A stretch of 21,874 nucleotides of DNA from an uncultured cyanobacterium. GTDB taxonomy: Bacteria; Cyanobacteriota; Cyanobacteriia; PCC-6307; Cyanobiaceae. The first letter of the stretch is position 1, and each line of letters begins with the position of its first letter. Below the pieces are notes generated by a model. That model saw only the letters and a program-made list of their open reading frames with translations, was not told the DNA's origin and searched no databases. The translations under genes and the position numbers were made by a program. Location: NCBI GenBank assembly GCA_903862155.1, contig CAIOXF010000048.1, positions 1 through 21,874 of the forward strand, read 5' to 3'. Shown here one piece after another: positions 14,390-21,353 of this stretch.

Positions 14390-15700
14390 GTGACCCGGCA
14401 CCTGCGCCACCCCCTCGCCCTGCTGCTGCAGCTCACGGTGCTCGGTGCCCTGGTGGGCCTGGCCTGCTGGCCGCTGAACCGCATCGATCAGTGGCAGGAC
14501 AGCCTGCTGGCCCTGCTCCCCGGCTTCAGCGACCGGCCCTGGACGCTGTCGAGCGTGCTGGTGGCCGCCTCGCCGCTGGTGGTGATGCCCCTGCTCCTGC
14601 GGCTGCAGAGCGGGCGGCTGAGATCCGGAGCTGGCTCCGGAATCCCCCAAACCATGCTCAGCCTCGAGCATCCCGAGCGGGCGGCAGTGTTGCTGGGGCC
14701 CGTGGCCACGATCGCCCGGCTGGCGCTGTGGACCGCGGCCAGCCTCGCCCTCTTTCCCCTGGGGCGGGAGGGCCCGGTGGTGCAGGTGGGTGCCACCGTG
14801 GCCCATGCCTTGCGCCAACGCTTCCCCCGCTGGCTGCCCGCCCTCTCCAACAACCAGGTGCTGGCCATCGGGGCCGGCTCCGGCCTAGCCGGCGGGTTTA
14901 ACAGTCCGCTGATGGGGCTGGTGTTTGTGATGGAGGAGCTCACGGGCCGCTTCCAGCTCACCGTGATCTGGCCCGGCGCGATCGTGTGCGTGGCAGCGGC
15001 CCTGGTGAGCAACCTGGGGGGCATCGGCCTGTTCCCCCTGGGGCTCACCAATGCCCTGGTGCCCGAGCCTGTTCAGCTGCTCTGGGCTTTGCCTCTGGGA
15101 ATCGGCGGCGGGCTGCTGGGGGGCCAGTTCGCCCGGCTCCTGGTGGCCAGCACCGCCTGGCTCAAACCGCGGGTGGCCCGTCAACCTGTGGCCTGGGGCC
15201 TGCTGCTGGGGGCCGGCCTAGCCGCCCTGGCCCTGCTCAGCGGCGGCTGGAGCGGCGGCGATGGAGAAGCCCTAATGCGCCACATGCTGGCGGGCTCTCC
15301 CCCCCAGCCCGTGCCCGGCTCACCGCTGGGCGCCCTGGGTTGGGTGCTGGTGATTGGGGCCCGGCTCGTGGCTCCGGTGCTGGCGCTGGCGGCAGGCGTG
15401 CCCGGCGGCCTGATCGATCCGGCCTTCAGCCTGGGGGCCGTGTTCGGAAGCGGGCTGCTGGAACTGCTCGGCGGCTCCAGCGCCCTGGGCTTGGCGTTGG
15501 GCATGGCCGCCGGACTGGCCGGGGCCACCCAGCTGCCGCTCACCACCGTGCTGTTTGCGATGCGCATGGCTGGCGATTCCCAGTGGCTCTGGGGTTTGCT
15601 GCTCAGCGCGGTGCTCGGCGCCTATGTGGGGCGGAGCCTGCAGGCCAAGCCCGTGTATCACGCTCTCACTGAGATCGGCGAAGCCCCCAGCCCCAGTTGA
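14390..15700 (+). CDS. ClC-type chloride channel/antiporter
   Basis: The 436-residue membrane protein carries the ClC signatures: GSGIP (82-86), GREGP (125-129, with the gating Glu127) and the GAGSGLAGGFNSPLMG helix end (161-176). A MEE pair (Glu182, Glu183) stands where the internal proton glutamate of CLC-ec1 sits. Both glutamates present suggest a 2Cl-/H+ exchanger rather than a channel. GVPGGLIDPAFSLGA near residues 342-356 corresponds to the third anion-site loop. Many hydrophobic helices are visible and no cytoplasmic CBS domain follows. GTG 14390 is chosen because it sits just before the first helix and after the recJ stop; the frame continues upstream only inside recJ. Probably cotranscribed with recJ and ended by the terminator at 15726-15768. 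Confidence 0.9.
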   Translation: MTRHLRHPLALLLQLTVLGALVGLACWPLNRIDQWQDSLLALLPGFSDRPWTLSSVLVAASPLVVMPLLLRLQSGRLRSGAGSGIPQTMLSLEHPERAAVLLGPVATIARLALWTAASLALFPLGREGPVVQVGATVAHALRQRFPRWLPALSNNQVLAIGAGSGLAGGFNSPLMGLVFVMEELTGRFQLTVIWPGAIVCVAAALVSNLGGIGLFPLGLTNALVPEPVQLLWALPLGIGGGLLGGQFARLLVASTAWLKPRVARQPVAWGLLLGAGLAALALLSGGWSGGDGEALMRHMLAGSPPQPVPGSPLGALGWVLVIGARLVAPVLALAAGVPGGLIDPAFSLGAVFGSGLLELLGGSSALGLALGMAAGLAGATQLPLTTVLFAMRMAGDSQWLWGLLLSAVLGAYVGRSLQAKPVYHALTEIGEAPSPS

Positions 15701-15725
15701 ACAACGAGGGCCAAGCAGCTAAAGC

Positions 15726-15768
15726 AAAAACCCCCCGGCTCCTGCCAGTGAAGGAGCCGGGGGGTTTT
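15726..15768. terminator. Strong bidirectional terminator between the ClC gene and psb30
   Basis: CCCCCCGGCTCCT (15731-15743) and AGGAGCCGGGGGG (15752-15764) form a perfect 13-pair stem with an eight-base loop. It is preceded by five A and followed by four T, so both strands give a GC-rich hairpin with a T run. It lies between two convergent genes and can end both. Confidence 0.92.
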
Positions 15769-15790
15769 CATCTGGAGATGCAGCCCTGAA

Positions 15791-15898
15791 TCAGAGGGCG
15801 CCGCGGCGATAGAACAGGATGAAGATCACGGCAGGGCCGGCCAGGGTGATCAGGGCCAGGGCGGCGAAGTTGGCGATCAGATGAAAGTCGATGCCCAT
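15791..15898 (-). CDS. psb30: Photosystem II protein Psb30 (Ycf12)
   Basis: The 35-residue protein MGIDFHLIANFAALALITLA...FYRRGAL has one membrane helix (about 8-29) and the typical RRG C-terminal end of Psb30/Ycf12. It is a small subunit at the periphery of the photosystem II core near PsbJ, PsbK and PsbZ, and helps stabilise the complex. It has the usual length. It stands alone on the minus strand: the bidirectional terminator lies 22 bases beyond its stop and a TAATGT box lies upstream at 15935-15930. No clear ribosome site precedes the ATG. Confidence 0.92.
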   Translation of the reverse strand: MGIDFHLIANFAALALITLAGPAVIFILFYRRGAL

Positions 15899-15929
15899 AG
15901 CTGCGTCTGCGAATGATGGCGCTGGCGGA

Positions 15930-15935
15930 ACATTA
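15930..15935 (-). promoter_or_regulatory. psb30: Candidate -10 box of psb30
   Basis: On the minus strand TAATGT (TAnnnT) lies 31 bases ahead of the psb30 ATG, in an AT-richer patch of otherwise GC-rich sequence. No firm -35 is seen. Confidence 0.32.
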
Positions 15936-15975
15936 ATCACCGATCTGACAGCTCTTGCGCTCCCGTCCCGGCCTC

Positions 15976-15992
15976 TGTGACGGCTTGTCACA
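15976..15992. promoter_or_regulatory. Palindromic operator candidate between psb30 and the ykgJ-like gene
   Basis: TGTGAC (15976-15981) and GTCACA (15987-15992) are perfect inverted half-sites around GGCTT. It looks like a CRP-family site, but its spacing is one base longer than the standard TGTGA-N6-TCACA. It lies in the 156-base divergent region, upstream of both genes, where a regulator could act on psb30 (41 bases from its -10 candidate) or on the metal operon. Confidence 0.42.
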
Positions 15993-16054
15993 GCGCTGGG
16001 CCGGCCCGCTGGCAGAGCTGCGTGTCTGAATAGACGTTCACACGCCCCAGCCCG

Positions 16055-16438
16055 ATGGCCTGCACCCGCACCACGTGGCAGTGCATCAGCGGCTGCGGGG
16101 CCTGCTGCCGGCTTGACCCGGCCGAACGGGGTGAGGCCCTCGACGCCCTCAGCCCTGAGGAACGCGAGCGATACCTCTCGATGGTGGGCCCCGATGGCTG
16201 GTGCATCCACTTCGACACCGGCGGCCGGCGCTGCCGCATCTACGAGGAGCGGCCCTCGTTCTGCCGGGTGGAGAACCTGATCCAGCTGTTCGGCGAGCCG
16301 GAGGACGCGCCCGGGGCTGAGCCGATCGACGGTGATGCCATGGCCATCGCCTGCTGCAAGCAACAGATCCGCAGTGAATTCGGCGGTCGTGGCAGGGTGA
16401 TGCGGCGATTCCTGCGGGCCATCCGCCGCCAGCCATGA
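16055..16438 (+). CDS. YkgJ-family cysteine-cluster protein (putative Zn/Fe binding)
   Basis: The 127-residue soluble protein has cysteines at 10, 14, 17 and 18 (CISGCGACC), 50, 60, 70, 100 and 101, the CxxxCxxCC pattern of the YkgJ/UPF0153 family, annotated as putative zinc- or iron-chelating. CRIYEERPSFCRVEN (60-74) is the second conserved block. Biochemical function is not established. The C-terminus is basic (RRFLRAIRRQP). ATG 16055 is the only methionine before the cluster. The stop overlaps the next start by four bases (ATGA at 16435-16438), so it is coupled to the GDT1 transporter gene. That supports a part in metal handling, possibly as a metal chaperone or sensor; this is inference. 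Confidence 0.83.
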   Translation: MACTRTTWQCISGCGACCRLDPAERGEALDALSPEERERYLSMVGPDGWCIHFDTGGRRCRIYEERPSFCRVENLIQLFGEPEDAPGAEPIDGDAMAIACCKQQIRSEFGGRGRVMRRFLRAIRRQP

Positions 16439-16797
16439 GCGACGCCAGCGACGCCCCAGCCTCCAGCGAGGGCCAGCGCTCCGGCACCTGGGGCGCGGCC
16501 TTCCTCACCACCTTCACCACGGTGTTCCTGGCGGAACTGGGCGACAAAACCCAGCTGGCCGCCCTGCTGCTCTCCGCCCAGTCGGGCCGGCCGGGTCTGG
16601 TGTTCCTGGGGGCCTCGATCGCCCTGATCTGCTCGAGCCTGGTGGGGGTGCTGCTCGGCCGCTGGCTGGCCCGGGTGATGCCGCCCCAGCAACTGGAGCG
16701 CCTGGCCGGAATCCTGATGGTGGCCCTGGGCCTGTGGCTGGGCCGTCAGGCGGTGCTCAACCTCGCCCCCATGCCCAACGCCCTGCCCCTCGGCTGA
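16435..16797 (+). CDS. GDT1/UPF0016 half-size cation transporter, first subunit
   Basis: The 120-residue membrane protein has three hydrophobic helices (about 21-37, 54-76 and 88-104) and a single ELGDKT signature (34-39), the cation-binding motif of the GDT1/TMEM165 family. Full-size members carry two such halves; here each half has its own gene, so a heterodimer with the next product is expected. Family members move Mn2+ or Ca2+, and in cyanobacteria and plastids the relatives Mnx and PAM71 supply or export Mn in support of photosystem II. The N-terminus (residues 1-18) is polar and disordered. Translationally coupled to the ykgJ-like gene upstream and 15 bases from the second half gene. 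Confidence 0.87.
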   Translation: MSDASDAPASSEGQRSGTWGAAFLTTFTTVFLAELGDKTQLAALLLSAQSGRPGLVFLGASIALICSSLVGVLLGRWLARVMPPQQLERLAGILMVALGLWLGRQAVLNLAPMPNALPLG

Positions 16798-16901
16798 TCG
16801 CCCCTCCAGCCCATGCCCGCTCTCTCCCTCGATCTCGGCCTGCTGGCCTCCACCTTCGCCACGGTGTTCCTGGCGGAGCTGGGCGATAAAACCCAGCTGG
16901 C
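16518..16901 (+). repeat. Duplicated 42-base segment encoding the GDT1 signature (16518-16559 and 16860-16901)
   Basis: The two 42-base stretches, one in each GDT1 half gene, differ at only two bases, both silent (GAA/GAG and GAC/GAT). They encode TVFLAELGDKTQLA. The genes are much less alike outside this stretch. Strong protein constraint and codon bias, or local gene conversion, could keep them alike. Confidence 0.7.
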
Positions 16902-17157
16902 GATCGTCACCATCAGCGGCACCTCCCCACGGCCGGGGGCGGTGTTTGCCGGCAGCTCCCTGGCCCTGGTACTGGCCAGCCTGCTCGGGGCGGCCGCCGG
17001 CGGCTCCCTCTCTGCCGTGATCCCCACGGATGCCCTGCAGCTGGCGGCCTCGGTGGGCTTTCTGATCATTGGAATCCGGCTGGTCCTCAAGGCCGGTCAG
17101 GAAGAAGTTGAGGGCGAAACTGCAAACACCCAGGGAGAGTCTTCCGTCGATCCCTAA
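16813..17157 (+). CDS. GDT1/UPF0016 half-size cation transporter, second subunit
   Basis: The 114-residue membrane protein repeats the plan of its upstream neighbour: three hydrophobic helices (about 8-24, 41-63 and 74-93) with one ELGDKT motif (22-27). The two halves together equal one full GDT1 protein of about 230 residues, so the products probably pair antiparallel to form one Mn2+/Ca2+ transporter. The tail after residue 95 is acidic (EEVEGE), whereas the first subunit carries its extension at the N-terminus. It begins 15 bases after the first subunit with no clear ribosome site. A weak hairpin lies downstream at 17179-17206. The substrate is inferred from the family. Confidence 0.87.
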   Translation: MPALSLDLGLLASTFATVFLAELGDKTQLAIVTISGTSPRPGAVFAGSSLALVLASLLGAAAGGSLSAVIPTDALQLAASVGFLIIGIRLVLKAGQEEVEGETANTQGESSVDP

Positions 17158-17178
17158 ACTCAATCCATTCGGTGCAGG

Positions 17179-17206
17179 TGTTCGGGACATCGCTTCGGTC
17201 CCGACA
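17179..17206 (+). other. Hairpin after the GDT1 genes
   Basis: TCGGGAC (17182-17188) pairs with GTCCCGA (17198-17204) around a nine-base loop, and two more pairs form past a bulged T. No T run follows, so it may stabilise the 3' end or be a weak terminator in the 178-base gap before zam. Confidence 0.35.
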
Positions 17207-17335
17207 TTGGTCTTGCCCATCAGAGGTGCTGCCCTTCTGCCGGTCTCGCCCCGCAACCGATCCACCGCCCGATGCCCTCTGGGGCCCACCGGTGGTCACT
17301 GAACGCGTTCCACTTCGCCCCAGCCGCCACCGCCG

Positions 17336-19642
17336 ATGAAGTTCACGGTCGCCGACCTTCTCGACCAGCTTCCCGCCAACGAGGCCCTACCGGTGGCCAA
17401 GCTCGAGAAGGCCCTGGGGCTCACCACCAAACTCGACAAAGACCAGCTGCGCATCGGCGTGGAGGGCCTCACCCGGCTGGGCCTGCTCGACACCACCGAA
17501 GCGGGTCTGCTGCGCCGCGAGGATCCCGAGCTGATCCCGGCCCGGTTGCGCTGCTCCAGCAAGGGCTTCTGCTTTGCCCTGCGGGAAGACGGCGGCGAAG
17601 ACATCTATATCCGTGACAACCAGCTCAACCACGCCTGGAACGGCGACCGCGTGCTGGTGAAGGTGACCCGCGAAGGGGGCCGCCGCCGCTCGCCTGAAGG
17701 TGGCATTCAGTGCATCCTTGAGCGCAGCACCACCACCCTGCTGGCCCAGGTGGAGCAGCAGAGCGACCGGGTGCTGGCCACCCCCCTCGACGACCGCCTG
17801 CTCACCGCCGTTGAGCTGCCCTCGGCCGACGCCAGCTACGTGGATGCGGAGCAGAACTCGGTGGTGGAAGTGGCGATCGACCGCTATCCCGTGGGCCAGT
17901 TCCCCCCTCAGGGCCATGTGGCCCGCAGCCTGCCGGTGAATGGCGGCGAAGCGGCCGACCTGGACCTGCTGTTGGCGAAGCACCACCTCAGCCAGCGGCC
18001 TGCTGCTCCCCGCGCCACCCTCAAGGCCCTGGCCGATAAGGACCGGGTGGATCTCACCCACCTGCCGGCCCTGATCGTGGAGGGATGGAGCGGCAAGGAG
18101 GCTCCAGGTCTACCGGCCCTCACCCTGGAAGCGCGCGACGGCGGCCACACCCTCTGGGTGCACAGCCCCGCCATCGCGGAGCGGGTAGGCAGCGGCACCG
18201 CCCTCGATGGATGGTTACGCCAGCAGGCCGATGCCCTCTGCGTGGGGCGACAGTGGCTGCCGCTGCTGAGCGCCAACCTGGCCAAGGCCGCCGCCTTCAA
18301 GGCCGGCGAAAGCCAGGCCGCAGTGTCGGTTGCTCTGGAGCTGGATGCCTCCGGTGCCCTGGAGCACTTCCGCTTCTGCCGCAGCCTGATCAAGCCCGTG
18401 GGCAGCGTGGATGCGGCCGCCCTTGAGGCCCTGGCCGAGCGCAAGCCCAAGAGCCGCACCACCCCGGCGGCGCTGAAGGCGCTCAAGGATCATCTGAGCC
18501 AGCTGGAGGGGCTGGTTGCCCTCACCGGCACGCTGCGCCAGCGCCGTCTGGCGACCGGCTCCCTGGATCTGAATCTGCCGCTGCCGGCGATCGACACCCT
18601 GGGCGATCTGGTGGTGGGCACCCCCGATGGGGCCCTGGAGGGGTGGTTCGTGCAGCGCGGCGACACCGAGCCCATGGCCCTACTGCGGGAAGCGATCCTG
18701 CTGGCCGACCAGGCCGCCGGCCGCCACTTCAAGGCCCTGGAGCTGCCGGCGATCTACGCCACCAACGCCCCGGCCGATCCCGCCGACCTCAACGAGGTGG
18801 CCCGCGCCGCCCTGGCCCTGGAGATCCCCCTCGCGCTGGATGAAGAGGGCGACGCCAGCGCTGCCGAACTGGCCGCCGCCTTCTCCAGCACCGACCGCAG
18901 CCGGCCTCTGCAGCAGCAACTCAAGGCCGTGATCAGGCCCGTTCAGCTCAGCGCCACCCCCGGTGCCAACGCCTTGGCTGGCCAGCTCGACGGCGAGGAA
19001 GCCGCCTTAGCGCCGCTCTGCTGCCCCACCCTCCACTACGCCGACCTATGGAACCAGCAGCAGTTGGTGCTGCTGCTCAGCGAGGGCAAGGACCGCCCCA
19101 GCGTGCGCCACAAAACCTGCGTGGATCTCACCTCCGATGCCTGCCACGGCCAGATCGACTGGCCGCTGCTGGCACCGAGCCTGCTCACCCCCTCCCGCGA
19201 CGCCCTGGCCCAGGGACTGGTGCAGCGTCTCAACAGCCGCAGGCGCTTCCAGGGTGAGCTCCAGGCCGATGTGCTGGCCATGGCCCAGGCCCGCCATGCC
19301 GAGCCCCTGGTGGGCCAGGTGCTGCCGGGTGTGATCAGCGGCGTGCAGAGCTATGGCTTCTTTGTGGAAGTGCCCCCCTCCAACGTGGAGGGCCTGGTGC
19401 ACGTGAGCTCTCTCAAAGACGACTGGTACGAGTACCGCTCACGGCAGAACCGCCTGGTGGGCCGCAAGAACCGCCGGACCTACATGCTGGGCGATGCGGT
19501 GGAGGTGGAGATCCAGAAGGTGGATGCCCTGCGCCACCAGATCGATCTGGCCGTGGTGCTGCCCGAGGGTTACGAGGCCGACGATGGCGCCGATGAGTCG
19601 CCCGACGATGACCATAACGACGCTCCGCTGAACGAGGCCTGA
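17336..19642 (+). CDS. zam: Zam-type RNB-family protein, catalytic site degenerate
   Basis: The 768-residue protein has the RNase II/R plan: an N-terminal winged-helix/cold-shock-like part (1-200), an RNB region (about 225-620) and a C-terminal S1 domain (about 658-741, GQVLPGVISGVQSYGFFVEV). The RNB entry DLTHL (239-243) aligns with RNase R, but the catalytic block is lost. By eye, the four active-site Asp positions of E. coli RNase R correspond to Glu249, Glu255, Pro257 and Gly258. It is therefore unlikely to be an active 3'-5' exonuclease. This matches the cyanobacterial Zam clade, known from acetazolamide resistance in Synechocystis and reported to act through conserved cysteines. Cys595 and Cys603 (KTCVDLTSDACHG) are candidates. 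The end is very acidic. ubiX starts three bases after the stop. Confidence 0.82.
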   Translation: MKFTVADLLDQLPANEALPVAKLEKALGLTTKLDKDQLRIGVEGLTRLGLLDTTEAGLLRREDPELIPARLRCSSKGFCFALREDGGEDIYIRDNQLNHAWNGDRVLVKVTREGGRRRSPEGGIQCILERSTTTLLAQVEQQSDRVLATPLDDRLLTAVELPSADASYVDAEQNSVVEVAIDRYPVGQFPPQGHVARSLPVNGGEAADLDLLLAKHHLSQRPAAPRATLKALADKDRVDLTHLPALIVEGWSGKEAPGLPALTLEARDGGHTLWVHSPAIAERVGSGTALDGWLRQQADALCVGRQWLPLLSANLAKAAAFKAGESQAAVSVALELDASGALEHFRFCRSLIKPVGSVDAAALEALAERKPKSRTTPAALKALKDHLSQLEGLVALTGTLRQRRLATGSLDLNLPLPAIDTLGDLVVGTPDGALEGWFVQRGDTEPMALLREAILLADQAAGRHFKALELPAIYATNAPADPADLNEVARAALALEIPLALDEEGDASAAELAAAFSSTDRSRPLQQQLKAVIRPVQLSATPGANALAGQLDGEEAALAPLCCPTLHYADLWNQQQLVLLLSEGKDRPSVRHKTCVDLTSDACHGQIDWPLLAPSLLTPSRDALAQGLVQRLNSRRRFQGELQADVLAMAQARHAEPLVGQVLPGVISGVQSYGFFVEVPPSNVEGLVHVSSLKDDWYEYRSRQNRLVGRKNRRTYMLGDAVEVEIQKVDALRHQIDLAVVLPEGYEADDGADESPDDDHNDAPLNEA

Positions 19643-19645
19643 TCG

Positions 19646-20278
19646 ATGCAAGGGGAAGGGACGCTGCCGATGGTGCTGGCGGTGTCCGGCGCCTCGGGCC
19701 AGCCCCTCGCTCAGCGGGCGCTCCAACTCCTGCTGGAGGCCGGTGAAACCGTGGAGCTGATCACCAGCCGCGGTGCCATCACGGTGTGGCAGGCGGAGCT
19801 GGGCATCCAGGTGCCCGGGGATCCCGAAGCCCAAGAGCAATTCTGGCGCGAGCGCACGGGCGTGGGCAGCGGTACCCTGCGCTGCCACCGCTGGAACGAC
19901 CAGGCCGCACCAATCGCCAGCGGCAGCCATCGCACCCGGGGGATGGTGATCCTGCCCTGCTCGATGGGTGCGGTGGGCCGGATTGCCGCCGGCGTGGCAA
20001 CGGATCTGCTGGAGCGGGCCGCCGATGTGCACCTCAAGGAGGCGCGGCCCCTGGTGATCTGCCCGCGCGAATTGCCCTGGAGCCTGGTGCACTTGCGCAA
20101 TCTCACCGCCCTGGCCGAGGCCGGTGCCCGCATCGCCCCGCCAGTGCCGGCCTGGTACCACCAGCCCCGCAGCATTGAGGAGATGGTGGATTTCCTGGTG
20201 ATCCGCACCCTGGATCTGCTCGGCTACGAGGTTGGCGAGCTGCGCCGTTGGCAGGGGCCGGTGGGCCAGCCAGGATGA
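19646..20278 (+). CDS. ubiX: Flavin prenyltransferase UbiX
   Basis: UbiX joins dimethylallyl phosphate to FMN to make prenyl-FMN, the cofactor of the UbiD decarboxylase; cyanobacteria use this pair in plastoquinone synthesis. The protein has 210 residues. AVSGASG (12-18) is the FMN loop, LPCSMG (103-108) the conserved Cys-Ser-Met segment, CPRELPWSLVHLRNL (139-153) the phosphate-site block with Arg141 and Glu142, and PAWYHQP (168-174) the conserved Tyr region. Family length is about 190-210. ATG 19646 is three bases after the zam stop. The internal ATG 19670 (MVLAVSGASG) has a better ribosome site (AGGGGAAGGG, 19651-19660) and could be the true start, removing eight residues. The next gene overlaps by four bases. 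Confidence 0.93.
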   Translation: MQGEGTLPMVLAVSGASGQPLAQRALQLLLEAGETVELITSRGAITVWQAELGIQVPGDPEAQEQFWRERTGVGSGTLRCHRWNDQAAPIASGSHRTRGMVILPCSMGAVGRIAAGVATDLLERAADVHLKEARPLVICPRELPWSLVHLRNLTALAEAGARIAPPVPAWYHQPRSIEEMVDFLVIRTLDLLGYEVGELRRWQGPVGQPG

Positions 20279-20769
20279 CCTCCGTGCTCCGCCGCCTGCT
20301 GCTGCTCCCTGTGCTGGCGCCCCTGGTGGCGGTGGCAGCCCTGGCCCTGCTCAATCCCCGGCCGGCGGTGGCCCTGCGCCTGCTCACCTGGACCAGCCCG
20401 GCCCTACCCATCGGTAGCTGGCTGGCCATCGCCGTGGCCGGCGGCGGCCTGATGAGCGCGGCCGCCACGACCGCCGCGCTGCAGACCCCCTCCGCGCTGC
20501 GCCGTCAGGTGCGGATGAGCACCGGCGCCCGCAGCCCCGAGCCCGAACCGGTGGGCCGCCGCAGTGCCTGGCCCGAGCCGAGCCCCTCGGCCACGGCCGG
20601 CCCCCAGCGCCCCCCGGGTGCCCCGCCCCCCACGGTGGAGGTGCCGTTCCGGGTGATCCGCAAGGGCGCCGCGAGCAGCAAGGCGGCCGAGCCCGCCGCC
20701 CCAGCCCCGGCCCCGGTGGCCAGCGCCGTGGGGGATGGCTGGAGCGAGGCGCCCAGCGACGACTGGTAG
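20275..20769 (+). CDS. Small membrane protein with Pro/Ala-rich tail, unknown function
   Basis: The 164-residue protein starts at an ATG overlapping the ubiX stop (ATGA). Two hydrophobic helices (about 8-26 and 45-69) are separated by a short polar-to-hydrophobic linker. A long low-complexity tail rich in Pro, Ala, Arg and Ser (about 82-155) follows, with one more ordered patch VEVPFRVIRKG (about 121-131), and the end is acidic and aromatic (SEAPSDDW). The short loop between helices suggests a hairpin topology with both ends on one side. I do not recognise a family. Overlap with ubiX suggests cotranslation and perhaps a role near quinone synthesis, but that is only context. The longer frame from 20248 overlaps ubiX further and is less likely. 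Confidence 0.72.
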   Translation: MTSVLRRLLLLPVLAPLVAVAALALLNPRPAVALRLLTWTSPALPIGSWLAIAVAGGGLMSAAATTAALQTPSALRRQVRMSTGARSPEPEPVGRRSAWPEPSPSATAGPQRPPGAPPPTVEVPFRVIRKGAASSKAAEPAAPAPAPVASAVGDGWSEAPSDDW

Positions 20770-20806
20770 CGCTTGTGGTGGTAACCCTGCCGCGGGGAGC
20801 CGTCCC

Positions 20807-20812
20807 TAAAGT
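20807..20812 (+). promoter_or_regulatory. Candidate -10 box of the DUF2996 gene
   Basis: TAAAGT, inside CCTAAAGTC identical to the site ahead of the aldolase, lies 23 bases before the GTG at 20836. It falls in the 66-base gap after the previous gene. Confidence 0.38.
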
Positions 20813-20835
20813 CAGCCGACCCTCCAGCCCCCGCC

Positions 20836-21285
20836 GTGCCGGACAGCGACACCGCCAACCAGGCTGCCGCCCAGGCCAACCCTGAGGCCGCCGGCGCCAA
20901 GCCGGCACCCAAGGCCAAGCCCCCCGCCCCTGAAGACAAGCCCTTTGCCGAGTTCGTGCCCCAGCTGCTGCTGCCGGCCCTGGCCAAGGAGATCCAGAGC
21001 TATGGCGGGCCGGAGCCGGAGCTGAGCTTCGAGCAGGGTCCGATGCCTGTTGTGGGCTCCACCTGCTGGATGCTGCGCGGCAGCCTGCCCGGCAGCCGGC
21101 GCTTCTGGCTGTGCTTCACGGCCGACGACATCAGTTCCGCCAAGACCATCGCGGTGGCTGAGGCCGGCGCCGAGCCCAGCCTGCTGGAGTCGTTTCTGAT
21201 CGACGAGAAGAAGATCACCCTGGCCCTGCTGGTGTCGCGGCTGGTGCAGCGCCTCAACGGCCAGAAGTGGCTCGGCCCCAACTAG
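20836..21285 (+). CDS. DUF2996 family protein
   Basis: The 149-residue soluble protein has a disordered Ala/Pro/Lys-rich N-terminus (1-33). The DUF2996 core follows: EDKPFAEFVPQLLLPAL (33-49), a central CWMLRGSLPGSRRFWLCF (77-94) and the strongly conserved end LESFLIDEKKITLALLVSRLVQRLNGQKWL. The family is, as far as I know, restricted to cyanobacteria and plastid-bearing eukaryotes, and no function is established. GTG 20836 is the start used; there is no ribosome site and the leader would be short. It has its own candidate promoter and lies 68 bases ahead of acsF on the same strand, where acsF also has a candidate -10. Confidence 0.85.
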   Translation: MPDSDTANQAAAQANPEAAGAKPAPKAKPPAPEDKPFAEFVPQLLLPALAKEIQSYGGPEPELSFEQGPMPVVGSTCWMLRGSLPGSRRFWLCFTADDISSAKTIAVAEAGAEPSLLESFLIDEKKITLALLVSRLVQRLNGQKWLGPN

Positions 21286-21319
21286 TTCACAACCGCGCTC
21301 GACCAACGGTGGCGGCCCC

Positions 21320-21325
21320 TACGAT
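21320..21325 (+). promoter_or_regulatory. acsF: Candidate -10 box of acsF
   Basis: TACGAT (TAnnnT, four of six to TATAAT) lies 28 bases ahead of the acsF ATG in the 68-base gap after the DUF2996 gene. No clear -35 or Shine-Dalgarno is visible. Confidence 0.38.
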
Positions 21326-21353
21326 GCAGCCACATCCGTAGTTGTGCCGCTCG

